A stretch of DNA of 64,000 nt from Saprospiraceae bacterium UBA7687. GTDB lineage: Bacteria; Bacteroidota; Bacteroidia; Chitinophagales; Saprospiraceae. Location of the stretch: the NCBI GenBank assembly GCA_002482845.1, contig DLGT01000140.1, positions 37,577 through 101,576 on the forward strand, given 5' to 3'. Below are positions 27,435-36,555 of this stretch, in pieces (positions within the stretch are counted from its first letter, which is position 1; each line of letters begins with the position of its first letter). Made by a program: the position numbers and the translations under genes. Under the pieces are notes generated by a model, which worked only from the letters and a program-made list of their open reading frames with translations, ran no database searches and had not been told where the DNA came from.

Positions 27435-28139
27435 ATGGCAGTAAAAATGAGATTGTCTAGAAAAGGACGTGCAAAAGCACCATTTTACCACATAGTAATT
27501 GCAGATGCAAGATCTCCTAGAGATGGTAAATTTATCGAAAAAATTGGTACATACAATCCTATGACTAAGCCAGCAACTATTGAAATTGATAGAAATGCAG
27601 CTTACGATTGGTTGACTAAAGGTGCACAACCTACAGACACTGTAAAAGCGATTCTAAGATTCAAAGGTGTATATTACAAAAAACACCTTATGCGTGGTGT
27701 GAAAAAAGGCGCTATGACTGTAGAGCAGGCTGACACACTATGGCAACAATGGATTGATGCTAAAGAAGGCAAAATCAGCACAAGAAGAGCTCAAACAGCA
27801 GCAGATCTTGAAGCATTCAGAAAATTAGTTTCTGGTGAAGCTAAAAAAGTTAAAGCTCCAGTAGCAGACGAAAGTGCAAACGAAGCAGCAGAAGCATTTA
27901 AAGTTACTGAAGATGTAGTAGAAGCTCCCGTAGTAGAAGAAATTGCTCCAGCAGTGGAAGAAGTTGTAGAAGCAGCTCCAGCAGTGGAAGAAGTTGCACC
28001 AGTTGTAGAAGAAGCAGTAGCAACAGAAGAAGCAGCTCCAGAAGTTGTAGAAGAAGTTGTTGCGGCAGGAGAAGAAGTAACTCCAGAAGTTGCGACTGAA
28101 GAAGCACCAGAAGAAACAAAAACAGAAGAAGAAGCTTAA
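27435..28139 (+). CDS. rpsP: 30S ribosomal protein S16 with long acidic tail
   Basis: The protein has 234 residues. The first 80 or so are a normal S16: MRLSRKGRAKAPFYHIVIAD, RDGKFIEKIGTYNP and DWLTKGAQPTDTVKAIL. It binds 16S rRNA in the small subunit. A Lys-rich stretch follows, then from about residue 140 to the end a low-complexity tail of Glu, Val, Ala and Pro (EEVVEAAPAVEEV-type repeats). Most bacterial S16 proteins are about 80-90 residues; long tails are known in Bacteroidota, but this one nearly triples the length. The usual rimM and trmD neighbours are absent. A promoter and leader hairpin precede it and a terminator follows. Confidence 0.95.
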   Translation: MAVKMRLSRKGRAKAPFYHIVIADARSPRDGKFIEKIGTYNPMTKPATIEIDRNAAYDWLTKGAQPTDTVKAILRFKGVYYKKHLMRGVKKGAMTVEQADTLWQQWIDAKEGKISTRRAQTAADLEAFRKLVSGEAKKVKAPVADESANEAAEAFKVTEDVVEAPVVEEIAPAVEEVVEAAPAVEEVAPVVEEAVATEEAAPEVVEEVVAAGEEVTPEVATEEAPEETKTEEEA

Positions 28140-28204
28140 TAAGTTCTTTTTCATAGACATATCATCCATTTATTGGATAGCGAATATCTTAGGATATTCA
28201 ACCA

Positions 28205-28239
28205 AAAACCTGATAAAACCGAAAATTTTATCAGGTTTT
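28205..28239 (+). terminator. rpsP terminator
   Basis: Perfect 14-base arms AAAACCTGATAAAA (28205-28218) and TTTTATCAGGTTTT (28226-28239), then CTTTTATC. It lies 65 bases after the S16 stop. Confidence 0.85.
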
Positions 28240-28411
28240 CTTTTATCATTTAGATTTTAAATTAAATGAATAATTTATAAATAAAATTTAAATGTAATTT
28301 TTAAGTTATTGAATACTAGTATTTAATGTAGATTCGTTATTATTTAGTATTAGTCTTCAATATGGTGTTTAAAATTTTTATTTACTTAATTTACAAAAAA
28401 AATATTTGAAT

Positions 28412-29782
28412 ATGGAAGCTTTATCTGCTAATTACAAAAACCACCTTGATCAGCTCAAAGCTGCTATCCAAGCGTCTGACCTTTTATCTACTTATTTAGA
28501 AGATGAATCAGATGAATTGTATAAGGCAATGATTGAAGCCTTCGAGCCACATATTTTGGAATTATATAATCTTGTAGCAGATAAAAATCCATTGCAACTT
28601 GTCGCTTTAGAGAAGGAGTTATTGGATCCAGGATTTGAAGGATTATTTCTACCTAAGATTTTGGGTTATTCAGTTTTAAGAGGAGAAATAGATAACAATT
28701 ATAAATACAAAAGACCACAAGATCACTTTAAGGCAATCCTTAATGCAATTTGTGAGTCCACTAACTTTGACTTAATTAAAACAAGAATAGGCCAAACTGT
28801 CCAAATTGGTTTTGCATTGAGTAGCGATATTTGGTTGACCAATTTTATGGAACAACTAACTAATAAAAAAGTCAAATCGTTTCTAAACGTACAAAAAGTA
28901 GATAAATTCCGTGATTTAGCTCAAAGGAAAATTGGTTATGAAAGTTACAAAAGACAGTTTCAGAATCAAAACTTCTTGACAGCTGATTTCCCAACTAATA
29001 TTTCAGAATTAAAAGTACTTGGTTCATCATTGATAACGTTTCTTTCCTATAGAGCAAACTGGAAATTTGATAATACCAATATTCTGCCAGCCTTAGATAA
29101 GTTGATTGCTAATGAAAGTTTGCACAATGATCCTGATTTCTTAGAAGTGATCATGATTACAGGTATGTTTTATGATGTGAATGAATCAGCTCAAAAAATT
29201 ATTTCTTCCATCTTTGATAAATTGAGAAAAGAAGAAGAAAACTTTGAAAATAAGTATTTCCAGCATTTACTTAGAATGTATAAGAGCTCTGTAGAAATCA
29301 CACCTGATGCAGACAAACGTATGTCTAAAATTATCAATAAAAAGATAAATGATGGTGTATCAGCGTATTATAATCTAATGGATGTAGTACATACTAAGGG
29401 ATATGTTCATGAAGATACCATTAAACTGGTAAAAGAGTATTATGACCAAAACAAAGGTGTAAGTATAGAAAATGAATGTCTAAGAGAAGGTATATTTGGA
29501 TATTGTGCTAGTTTCTTAAACAACTTAGATGCTCAGAGCTATACTGAATATTTTGAGATCAACAAAGTATTTGTCTCTTACATCAATACTTTCTTCAACC
29601 AGAAATTCAATCAAAACATTAAAGATTTGAGTATGAATTATATCAATACCTTGCTTGCAGTATATACAGATAAGAGAGGTAGAGATTATCAAGATATAAA
29701 GAAATTTGTTACCAATACTTTCCTTGACTTAGGGTTTAAATCTGAAAAGGAGCTTGCTGAATTATTTAAAACAAAAAAATAA
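28412..29782 (+). CDS. Unknown helical protein, about 456 residues
   Basis: I do not recognise this protein. From the ATG at 28412 (a TTG two codons earlier is weaker) it has no signal peptide or membrane helix and reads as almost wholly alpha-helical with balanced Lys/Glu/Asp, suggesting a cytoplasmic repeat or solenoid fold. Aromatic and Leu-rich segments recur (for example LSYRANWKFDNTNILPALDK, FLNNLDAQSYTEYFEINKVF). Codon use resembles the neighbours, so recent transfer is unlikely. Its stop abuts the stop of the convergent CoA-binding gene with no base between them. Confidence 0.75.
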   Translation: MEALSANYKNHLDQLKAAIQASDLLSTYLEDESDELYKAMIEAFEPHILELYNLVADKNPLQLVALEKELLDPGFEGLFLPKILGYSVLRGEIDNNYKYKRPQDHFKAILNAICESTNFDLIKTRIGQTVQIGFALSSDIWLTNFMEQLTNKKVKSFLNVQKVDKFRDLAQRKIGYESYKRQFQNQNFLTADFPTNISELKVLGSSLITFLSYRANWKFDNTNILPALDKLIANESLHNDPDFLEVIMITGMFYDVNESAQKIISSIFDKLRKEEENFENKYFQHLLRMYKSSVEITPDADKRMSKIINKKINDGVSAYYNLMDVVHTKGYVHEDTIKLVKEYYDQNKGVSIENECLREGIFGYCASFLNNLDAQSYTEYFEINKVFVSYINTFFNQKFNQNIKDLSMNYINTLLAVYTDKRGRDYQDIKKFVTNTFLDLGFKSEKELAELFKTKK

Positions 29783-30148
29783 TTAATATTGTCCTAGTCT
29801 AAGAAGCACAAGGGTACAAGCATTTTCAGTAGTTATTCCTTGTGCTTCTGCTAGATTTTTTAATATTATATTTTCTGTTCCAGGGTTAAAAATGATCCTT
29901 TTAGGTTTTACACTTAAAATGTAATCATAATATGCTTCTTGCAGTTTAGGATTCAGGTATAGGGTCACCGTGTTTATATCTGAATAATCCTTTTTTTCTG
30001 TTTCAATGACAGTATTTCCCACTTGTCCTTTTCGATTTCCTATTCCAAAAACGGTATGACCATGTTGTGTCAAAAGTTTTATAGCCATGTTCGAATATCG
30101 TTCTTCATTCTCTGAAGCGCCTATCACTAATGTCTGTTTGTTTGGCAT
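29783..30148 (-). CDS. CoA-binding (YccU-like) protein
   Basis: The protein has 121 residues, a single Rossmann-type CoA_binding domain: TLVIGASENEERYSNMAIKLL at the start, HTVFGIGNRKG, and IIFNPGTEN before NACTLVLLRLGQY. Stand-alone domains of this family bind CoA or a related nucleotide; the cellular role is not settled. It is cytoplasmic. The stop is directly adjacent to the stop of the 456-residue gene, so the pair has a zero-length convergent junction. Confidence 0.85.
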   Translation of the reverse strand: MPNKQTLVIGASENEERYSNMAIKLLTQHGHTVFGIGNRKGQVGNTVIETEKKDYSDINTVTLYLNPKLQEAYYDYILSVKPKRIIFNPGTENIILKNLAEAQGITTENACTLVLLRLGQY

Positions 30149-30401
30149 ATATTTTGTTTAATTAAATGAGTTTATTGAGTGATGAAACACTGATTTTATG
30201 CATTTAGTTTTCTGATAAAAATCATTTTTTACAAATTTGTAATAGGTAAATAGCCACTTTGTTAAAACAAGTATTATCTTTACACCCGATTTTAATGACT
30301 TTTCATATCTATTTTAAAATAAATATATAAAGTTTTAAAAACGTGGGAATTAGTTTTTTAAAATCTAGTTTCTTTACTTTCAAAGTATTATCTAAAGATC
30401 C

Positions 30402-33398
30402 ATGAACGTTAGTATCCGATTTATTTTTATCTTCATATCACTTACTCTTTTTGTAAGTCATAAGTTTAATAGTATTTCGGCGCAATGTAATTTTTCTGAA
30501 GGTCCTGTAGGAGAACTTTGTTCTTCTGCAAATTTTATTTGTGGGAGTGATTTAGATGGATTTGTTGGTAGACTACCAGACAGCTTGTCTGTTGAGCAAC
30601 CTTGGAAAGCTTTATGTAACGCTGAAGGAAATGCAGATAATATCCTTTGGTTTAGTTTTACTGCATGCAGCAGTACTGTTACTCTCAGGATCACCCCTTC
30701 TAATTGTACACTCACTTCTACTGGTTACACAGGTATTCAAGCAGGTCTTTTTAGTGGTTGTGACGAATATGGATCTGTAGCTTGTACTAATCATACACTT
30801 GGTGATGGTTTAGTAACTCCTTTCAATTTAACTTATACTGGATTTACGCCAGGTGAACCAGTGTTTTTATTTCTTGATGGTTATGCAGGATCGGTTTGCG
30901 ATTTTGAGATAGAAGTTTTAGAAGGTATAGATACTACTGTAGTAACTCCACCTGATGGATCAATACTAAATGAGGGTTTTGTTACAGGACCAAATCAACT
31001 AGATTGCCAAGACCTAAACACGCCACAAAGGTATAATTTGACACCTCCACAGTGTGATATTTCTCTAAACATAACCTGTGGTCAGTCACCTAATAATATT
31101 GCGGATAGTATTTGTTATGTTTGGAGTATAAGTCCGAATGTAGGTAGATATTTTGTTGCGGCAGACAGTGTAGGTAGATTTACAGACATTGCTTTCACTG
31201 AGCCTGGTACATATACTATTTCAGTACAAGAATATTTTCATCCTTTTTACGGAGGTAGTTGTGCAAATGCTGCATGTGGTGAAATCAATACATGGACTGT
31301 TACAGTTTCTTCTCCCGACACTATCCTAAATAACCCACTGTTCATTTGTCCAGGTAATACTTTTGATTTTTGTGGTACAAGTATAAATACTGATACGATT
31401 ATATACTGTTCAGCTGACCCATGTAACGTAATTATTCAGCCTTTCCAGGTTGGAACAAGCAATGTAAATCAGATGGGCACGCAATATATCTGTGAAGGAT
31501 CAACTTACAATTTTCAAGGTGTGGATTATCCCAACCCAGGAAATTTCAGTGTAGTTGACATCAATGATTGTACCTTATTACATACATTTAGGGTAGAGAT
31601 TGTAAATATACAAACAACCATAAGTGCACCTTTAAATGAGCTAGATTGTATTAATACGAGTTTATTACTAACTGGATCTGCGGTCACTAATGGTGTTTTT
31701 GGAGTAACTTATCAATGGCAGAATAGTAGTGGGCAACCATTATCTTCTTCATTGGTCTTATCATCGACCTTACCTGATACTTACAATTTCATCGCTTCTG
31801 TTAATTTACCTTCGGGCAATTGTACATCAACATCACAAGTATCTATTACTCAAGATATCAAAGAACCGTCTGTTACTGCCTTCAAACCAGTTTTAAAATG
31901 TAGGTTACCAAACGACGCGCCAGCAGTTTTGACATTAGTAACAAATGATGCAATACAATCAGCAACATGGCAAACACCTAATGGAGGAAATGCGACAGGA
32001 TTAAACATCGTTGTTGATTCATTAAATGCTGTGACTGGTCTACCGTACCAGTTTACGGCAATAGGACAAAACGGATGTCGACTGGATACAAGTTTTGTAA
32101 TTGATTATAATTATCAAGTTGCAGATGTTAATATCACAGGTGAAAACTTAACTTGTTATAAACCAAAGGTAGAGTTAGTCTTAACTTCAAGTCTCTCTTG
32201 GGACAGTATCAGATGGGAAAGAGTAGATCCAAACGCAAATATTTTTTACGATAGCAATAATAAACTAATATTAGATAATGTAGATACAGAAGGTTTATTC
32301 AGGGCTAACGTTATGGCATCATCTAGTAAATGTTGGAGCTATGGAGAAATGAGAATATTTGATAATAAATTGAGTCCTAGGGCTAGTGTAGCTGCTGATA
32401 TTGTTTGGAATTGTAATACTAGAAGTCTAACCATATCACCAGAAATAAGTGTAGGTGATGAGTTTCAATATTTCTGGGGTACAACTACAGGGACTATTTT
32501 GTCTGACGAGAGATCACCTGAATTAGTTATAGGTAATCCAGGTACATATTTATTAAATGTGTTTAATAGAGATAATGGTTGTCAGACTAATGATACATTG
32601 ATTGTGCCAAGAGAGCAGAATGTACCTAGGGAAATTATATTGACAGCTGAAGATGTTCTTTGTTTTGGTGAAGATAATGGGGTAATAACTATTGAAGATG
32701 TTGATGGTGGATTTGAACCATATCAATATTTCTTTAATGATCAGCCATTAACTAATCTGACTGTTTCGTCACTAGTTCCCGGTAATTATGTCGTTCAAGT
32801 CAGAGATAAATTTGATTGTTTTTATGAAACCCAACTTTCAATAGCAGAACCACCTTTGGTAGAGATCCAAACACCAACAGAAATAAACCTAACTTTTGAC
32901 GAAAATATCTCTTTGATCTTTACTTCTAATTATCCAGATGATGAAATTGTCCAGGTAACTTGGCGCAATAGTAAAGGTGAAGTTATCAGTGAAGATTTTG
33001 AATTTGATTATAGTTCTACTTTCTCAGATGTAATAGAAGTGGAAGTGATAACAGAGAAAGGATGTATTGCGGAATCTAGGATAAAAATTAATGTGGATAA
33101 TGAATTAGATTTTTACATACCAAATGTTTTTTCACCAAACGGTGATGGTAGTAATGACCGGTTTGTTATTTATAAAAACAAAATTCCTGCAAATATAGAT
33201 AGACTAAGTATCTATGATAGGTACGGAAATATGATGTATGAACAGAAAAATTTTGAATTTGAAGATAATGCTTTAGGGTGGGATGGAACTTACCATAATA
33301 ATCCTGTGTCAGTTGGTGTGTATGTTTTTGTCATAGAATACACTGATTTTAAAGGCGAAAAGCATGTACTGAAAAAAGATCTTACACTCGTAAGGTAG
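30402..33398 (+). CDS. T9SS type B secreted protein with SprB-like repeat
   Basis: The protein has 998 residues with a signal peptide (about 1-27, ending SISAQC), a long Cys-rich extracellular region, one SprB-like repeat (about 745-830: EDNGVITIEDVDGGFEPYQYFF... VPGNYVVQVRD) and a gliding-motility/CHU-type C-terminal sorting domain (about 905-998: FYIPNVFSPNGDGSND, then IYDRYGNMM, GWDGTYHNN, ending LTLVR). Type B sorting domains need a PorP/SprF partner; none is adjacent, though one lies near 56 kb. It is probably a surface adhesin or sheath protein. Function is otherwise unknown. Confidence 0.9.
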   Translation: MNVSIRFIFIFISLTLFVSHKFNSISAQCNFSEGPVGELCSSANFICGSDLDGFVGRLPDSLSVEQPWKALCNAEGNADNILWFSFTACSSTVTLRITPSNCTLTSTGYTGIQAGLFSGCDEYGSVACTNHTLGDGLVTPFNLTYTGFTPGEPVFLFLDGYAGSVCDFEIEVLEGIDTTVVTPPDGSILNEGFVTGPNQLDCQDLNTPQRYNLTPPQCDISLNITCGQSPNNIADSICYVWSISPNVGRYFVAADSVGRFTDIAFTEPGTYTISVQEYFHPFYGGSCANAACGEINTWTVTVSSPDTILNNPLFICPGNTFDFCGTSINTDTIIYCSADPCNVIIQPFQVGTSNVNQMGTQYICEGSTYNFQGVDYPNPGNFSVVDINDCTLLHTFRVEIVNIQTTISAPLNELDCINTSLLLTGSAVTNGVFGVTYQWQNSSGQPLSSSLVLSSTLPDTYNFIASVNLPSGNCTSTSQVSITQDIKEPSVTAFKPVLKCRLPNDAPAVLTLVTNDAIQSATWQTPNGGNATGLNIVVDSLNAVTGLPYQFTAIGQNGCRLDTSFVIDYNYQVADVNITGENLTCYKPKVELVLTSSLSWDSIRWERVDPNANIFYDSNNKLILDNVDTEGLFRANVMASSSKCWSYGEMRIFDNKLSPRASVAADIVWNCNTRSLTISPEISVGDEFQYFWGTTTGTILSDERSPELVIGNPGTYLLNVFNRDNGCQTNDTLIVPREQNVPREIILTAEDVLCFGEDNGVITIEDVDGGFEPYQYFFNDQPLTNLTVSSLVPGNYVVQVRDKFDCFYETQLSIAEPPLVEIQTPTEINLTFDENISLIFTSNYPDDEIVQVTWRNSKGEVISEDFEFDYSSTFSDVIEVEVITEKGCIAESRIKINVDNELDFYIPNVFSPNGDGSNDRFVIYKNKIPANIDRLSIYDRYGNMMYEQKNFEFEDNALGWDGTYHNNPVSVGVYVFVIEYTDFKGEKHVLKKDLTLVR

Positions 33399-33805
33399 AT
33401 TGTATATTTCAGCATTTGCGGATAACCCAGTTTTAGATAATATTAATTTTCGTCTGTTTTTTATAATCTGGTTTTAAAAATCAGATGAAATTAATTTCGT
33501 CATTGCAATTTTGGCGATATTGAACTTACATTTCACTTGCAAAGAATTAACAAGTTTTGCGTGCCACAAAGAAGGTTCATATTTATAGCATCTAATTTTA
33601 ATAATTAAACTTTTCTCATCCATTTTAAGCTAAAAGCAATAAAAAGGAGTATATCATCATCAATAACTTGATTTTTCTTAGATATTTGAAAAAAATAAAT
33701 ATAAAAAAATTATAATATTATAAAAAATTCTATTTTTGCAATGTTTTTATAATACTTCCTTATTATTTTCGTTAAATCGTTAAAGAATCAATACAAAATC
33801 ATATT
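33399..33805. other. 407-base intergenic region before exbB
   Basis: Very AT-rich. A -7-like TATTTTTG lies at 33731-33738, about 70 bases before the exbB ATG, without an obvious TTG. No hairpin terminator of usual strength was noticed after the T9SS gene, and no RNA gene was recognised. Confidence 0.45.
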
Positions 33806-34504
33806 ATGCTTAATTTAAGTTTCGCTTTATTTCAGACAGCAGTAGACACAGAAGAAGTAGTAACAAAGGCTCAACCGCAAAATATTGTGGATATCATCGT
33901 TTCTGGTGGTTGGATGGGTATTTCTATTGTGGTGATACTTTTGGTTTTATCGTTCTTAGCTCTATACATCTTTATTGAGAGATGGTTGACGATTCAAAGA
34001 GCGGGTAAAATTGATGAAAATTTTATTAATAACATTAGGGCTTCCGTTGGTTCAGGAAATATAGAAAGCGCAAAGGCTTTGTGCAGATCAACAGATACTC
34101 CTGCTGCTAGAATGATTGAGAAAGGTTTAATGAGAATAGGTAAGCCTTTAAAAGACATTGATGCAGCAATTGAAAATGTAGGTAATCTAGAGGTATTTAA
34201 GCTTGAGAAAAATTTATCTACCTTGGCTAGTATTTCAGGAGCAGCTCCTATGGTGGGTTTCTTGGGAACAGTGACGGGTATGATTTTGGCATTTTATAAC
34301 ATGTCGACAGCTGATAATGTAAGTCCTGCACTATTAGCGGGAGGTATTTATCAAGCATTGATTACAACAGCATTTGGACTAGTGATTGGTATCTTTTCAT
34401 TCGTAGGTTATAACTTACTTGTTGCTAATGTAGAGAAAGTTATCTTCCAAATGGAGAAGACCACGATAGACTTTATGGATCTTCTTCAAGAACCAGGTAA
34501 TTAA
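33806..34504 (+). CDS. exbB: ExbB/TolQ-family proton channel protein
   Basis: The protein has 232 residues with three membrane helices (about 32-53, 144-168, 186-208). The family's conserved region is clear: NLSTLASISGAAPMVGFLGTVTGMILAF and later GGIYQALITTAFGLVIGI. With ExbD it forms the inner-membrane proton-driven motor that energises TonB. Two exbD genes follow after 22 and 3 bases, and a TonB-like gene 370 bases later, so this set likely powers the TonB receptors seen in the window. A TolQ or gliding-motor role is less likely but cannot be excluded by sequence alone. Confidence 0.93.
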   Translation: MLNLSFALFQTAVDTEEVVTKAQPQNIVDIIVSGGWMGISIVVILLVLSFLALYIFIERWLTIQRAGKIDENFINNIRASVGSGNIESAKALCRSTDTPAARMIEKGLMRIGKPLKDIDAAIENVGNLEVFKLEKNLSTLASISGAAPMVGFLGTVTGMILAFYNMSTADNVSPALLAGGIYQALITTAFGLVIGIFSFVGYNLLVANVEKVIFQMEKTTIDFMDLLQEPGN

Positions 34505-34526
34505 TTAAAATAGTAAAAAAAGCATC

Positions 34527-34925
34527 GTGGCAGTAAAAAAAAGAAGTAAGGTAAGCGCTGAGTTTAATATGTCTTCACTGACAGATATAATCTTTCTGTT
34601 GCTTATTTTTTTCATGCTAACTTCACAAATGGTTCAGATTAATGTAAAATTACCTGAATCAAATTCAACAACTGTGGCTCCCACTGATTTACCAGTTATG
34701 ATCACAGTTGATGGTAAAATAACTGTAGTAGGCAAACCTAGCTCGATGGAAAGCTTAGAAGCTGATATAGCGGCAGCTGTCAGAAGAACAGACAATAAAG
34801 ATAATGCTACCTTAAACATAATTTCTGAAGTAGGAGTACCTTGGGAACAAGTTCATAAATTAATCTCAATTGCAAGTGGTCTTAAAATTAAGGCTATTAT
34901 TGCAACACAACCAGTAAAAGGATAA
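34527..34925 (+). CDS. exbD: ExbD/TolR-family protein, first copy
   Basis: The protein has 132 residues from a GTG start at 34527 that aligns exactly with the ATG of the next gene. There is one membrane helix (about 21-33) carrying the essential Asp20 (SSLTDIIFLLLIFFML), then a periplasmic domain with QINVKLPESNSTTVAP. It pairs with ExbB. The first 33 residues are identical to the second copy while the codons differ, so the N-terminus is under strong selection. The periplasmic parts differ widely, suggesting the two copies make different partner contacts in the channel. Confidence 0.93.
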   Translation: MAVKKRSKVSAEFNMSSLTDIIFLLLIFFMLTSQMVQINVKLPESNSTTVAPTDLPVMITVDGKITVVGKPSSMESLEADIAAAVRRTDNKDNATLNIISEVGVPWEQVHKLISIASGLKIKAIIATQPVKG

Positions 34926-34928
34926 ATC

Positions 34929-35327
34929 ATGGCTGTAAAGAAAAGGAGTAAAGTAAGTGCAGAGTTTAATATGTCATCTTTGACAGACATTATCTTTTTG
35001 TTATTGATATTTTTCATGTTGACATCATCCGTGGTATCACCTAATGCATTGGACCTTATCCTTCCAGGCAAAAAGACAAGTCCACCGCCACCAACAGCTA
35101 AGAACAAAACAGTTACTATTGCTGAAGATGGTAATTACACACTAAATGGGGCCCCGATAAGTTTGGATGGAATAGAAAATCAAATGTTAGCTTTAAAGAG
35201 AATTGATGGGGCTAAAGCCGCTATTGTTGTATCTATGTATGGCAAATCCAATAATGAAGCTGTCATTGCTGTTTTAAACTTGGCATATGTCAATGAAGTT
35301 CGAGCTGTGCTAACCGAACCAAAATAA
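34929..35327 (+). CDS. exbD: ExbD/TolR-family protein, second copy
   Basis: The protein has 132 residues. The same N-terminus as the first copy (MAVKKRSKVSAEFNMSSLTD) is followed by a different periplasmic domain (ALDLILPGKKTSPPPPTAKN, AIVVSMYGKSNNEAVIAVLNLA). It starts three bases after the first copy's stop. Two-ExbD arrangements are common in Bacteroidota energy-transduction operons, where hetero-oligomers are likely. Membrane Asp20 is present. Confidence 0.93.
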   Translation: MAVKKRSKVSAEFNMSSLTDIIFLLLIFFMLTSSVVSPNALDLILPGKKTSPPPPTAKNKTVTIAEDGNYTLNGAPISLDGIENQMLALKRIDGAKAAIVVSMYGKSNNEAVIAVLNLAYVNEVRAVLTEPK

Positions 35328-35697
35328 TTACTGCACTTTTGTAATTATCATCCCGCCCTACCAAAAATAACCCAGACAGTAAAATTGGTTATTGTATCAA
35401 ATAAGATTCTTTAGAACTTATTGGTTTTAATATCAGATTCGTGATTTCCGATGCTCTATTGCATAAGGGTATATTATAAGTTCATATATCCATCTGTAAA
35501 GTGTTTATAAATCTGAAAATGGTTAAATAATAATGTTTGAAGTCCTATAATTATGCAATAATAACCAAACGGTTTTGACAAAACGAATTCAATCTGGTTG
35601 TTGTGGAGTTTATTATTATAATGTATTTAAATAAAATTAGATTGGTAAATATTATTTCCTACCTAATTTCTTTTATACTGTAAATGAAGTTTTTATC
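35328..35697. other. 370-base gap inside the Exb/Ton cluster
   Basis: AT-rich, with no open frame, RNA gene, hairpin terminator or repeat that I can recognise. It probably contains a separate promoter for the TonB-like gene. Confidence 0.4.
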
Positions 35698-36555
35698 ATG
35701 TCTAAAATAATTAATAGTAAGGAAGAAGAAGACAAAAAGCGGAGTGCCATCATTAGCGTGGTTTTACATTCGCTTTTATTATTATTGTTTTTTCTACCGC
35801 TCATTAAAGTAGAACCGCCAAAAGAAATAGGTGGTATATTAGTTTCATTTGGTGATCCAGATGCAGGATATGATGCATTATTTGAGAATGTAGAAGAAGT
35901 ATCAACTTCTGAAGAAGCAACTGCAAGTGGTGAAACATCATCAGAGTCTGAAGATGTGAATTCAAAGGATAGGGTAGAAGAAGCACCTATAGCTGCAAAA
36001 GAGAAGACTGTTCAGAAAAAAGAGACTCCCAATACCAATAACACTAAAAATCAAGCTGACGTAATAGCTAAAAATAAGGCTGAGGCAGATCGTAAAGCTA
36101 AAGAAGCTGCAGCAAAAGCTGATGCAGACAGAGTAGCCAAAGAAAAGGCTGAGTTTGACAATAAAAAGAAAAAATTTTCTGACTTGTTGGGTGGAGGAAA
36201 AGGTAATAATAACAATAAAGGAAATCAAGGTACAGAAAAAGGTGATCCTAATGGTAATGTTTTGTCTGGAATGAGTAAAGGGTCAGGAAAAGTAGGTGGT
36301 GGATTGAGTGGTCGAGGAGTTGAGTTTGAACCAACGTTTGCAGACAACTCACAGAAAACAGGAAAGGTTTCTTTATCTATTTGTGTAAATAATGACGGAA
36401 AGGTGACCAAAGCTGATTTTACCCAAAAGGGATCCACAACATCTGATGCTTACTTGATAGATTTAGCAAGGAAAACAGCATTGAAATATCGATTTTCTAA
36501 AAGTGATATAGAAAGTCAATGCGGTACTGTGACCATAGATTTCAAAGTTCAATAA
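35698..36555 (+). CDS. TonB/TolA-like energy-transducer protein
   Basis: The protein has 285 residues: a short cytoplasmic N-terminus, one membrane anchor (about 17-35, AIISVVLHSLLLLLFFLPL), an acidic Ser/Glu-rich linker, a Lys/Ala/Glu-rich helical stretch (AKNKAEADRKAKEAAAKADA) and a Gly/Asn-rich hinge. The C-terminal domain (about 215-285) has VSLSICVNNDGKVTKADF and CGTVTIDFKVQ, matching TonB/TolA-type C-terminal domains. The long helical stretch resembles TolA. It would span the periplasm to reach receptors energised by ExbB/ExbD. It overlaps the convergent VWA gene tail-to-tail by seven bases. Confidence 0.8.
   Translation: MSKIINSKEEEDKKRSAIISVVLHSLLLLLFFLPLIKVEPPKEIGGILVSFGDPDAGYDALFENVEEVSTSEEATASGETSSESEDVNSKDRVEEAPIAAKEKTVQKKETPNTNNTKNQADVIAKNKAEADRKAKEAAAKADADRVAKEKAEFDNKKKKFSDLLGGGKGNNNNKGNQGTEKGDPNGNVLSGMSKGSGKVGGGLSGRGVEFEPTFADNSQKTGKVSLSICVNNDGKVTKADFTQKGSTTSDAYLIDLARKTALKYRFSKSDIESQCGTVTIDFKVQ

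Noticed and set aside
27825..28169. Minus-strand frames rich in Phe/Cys or Leu opposite rpsP
   Set aside because: They are antisense shadows of the Glu/Ala/Val repeat tail of S16.
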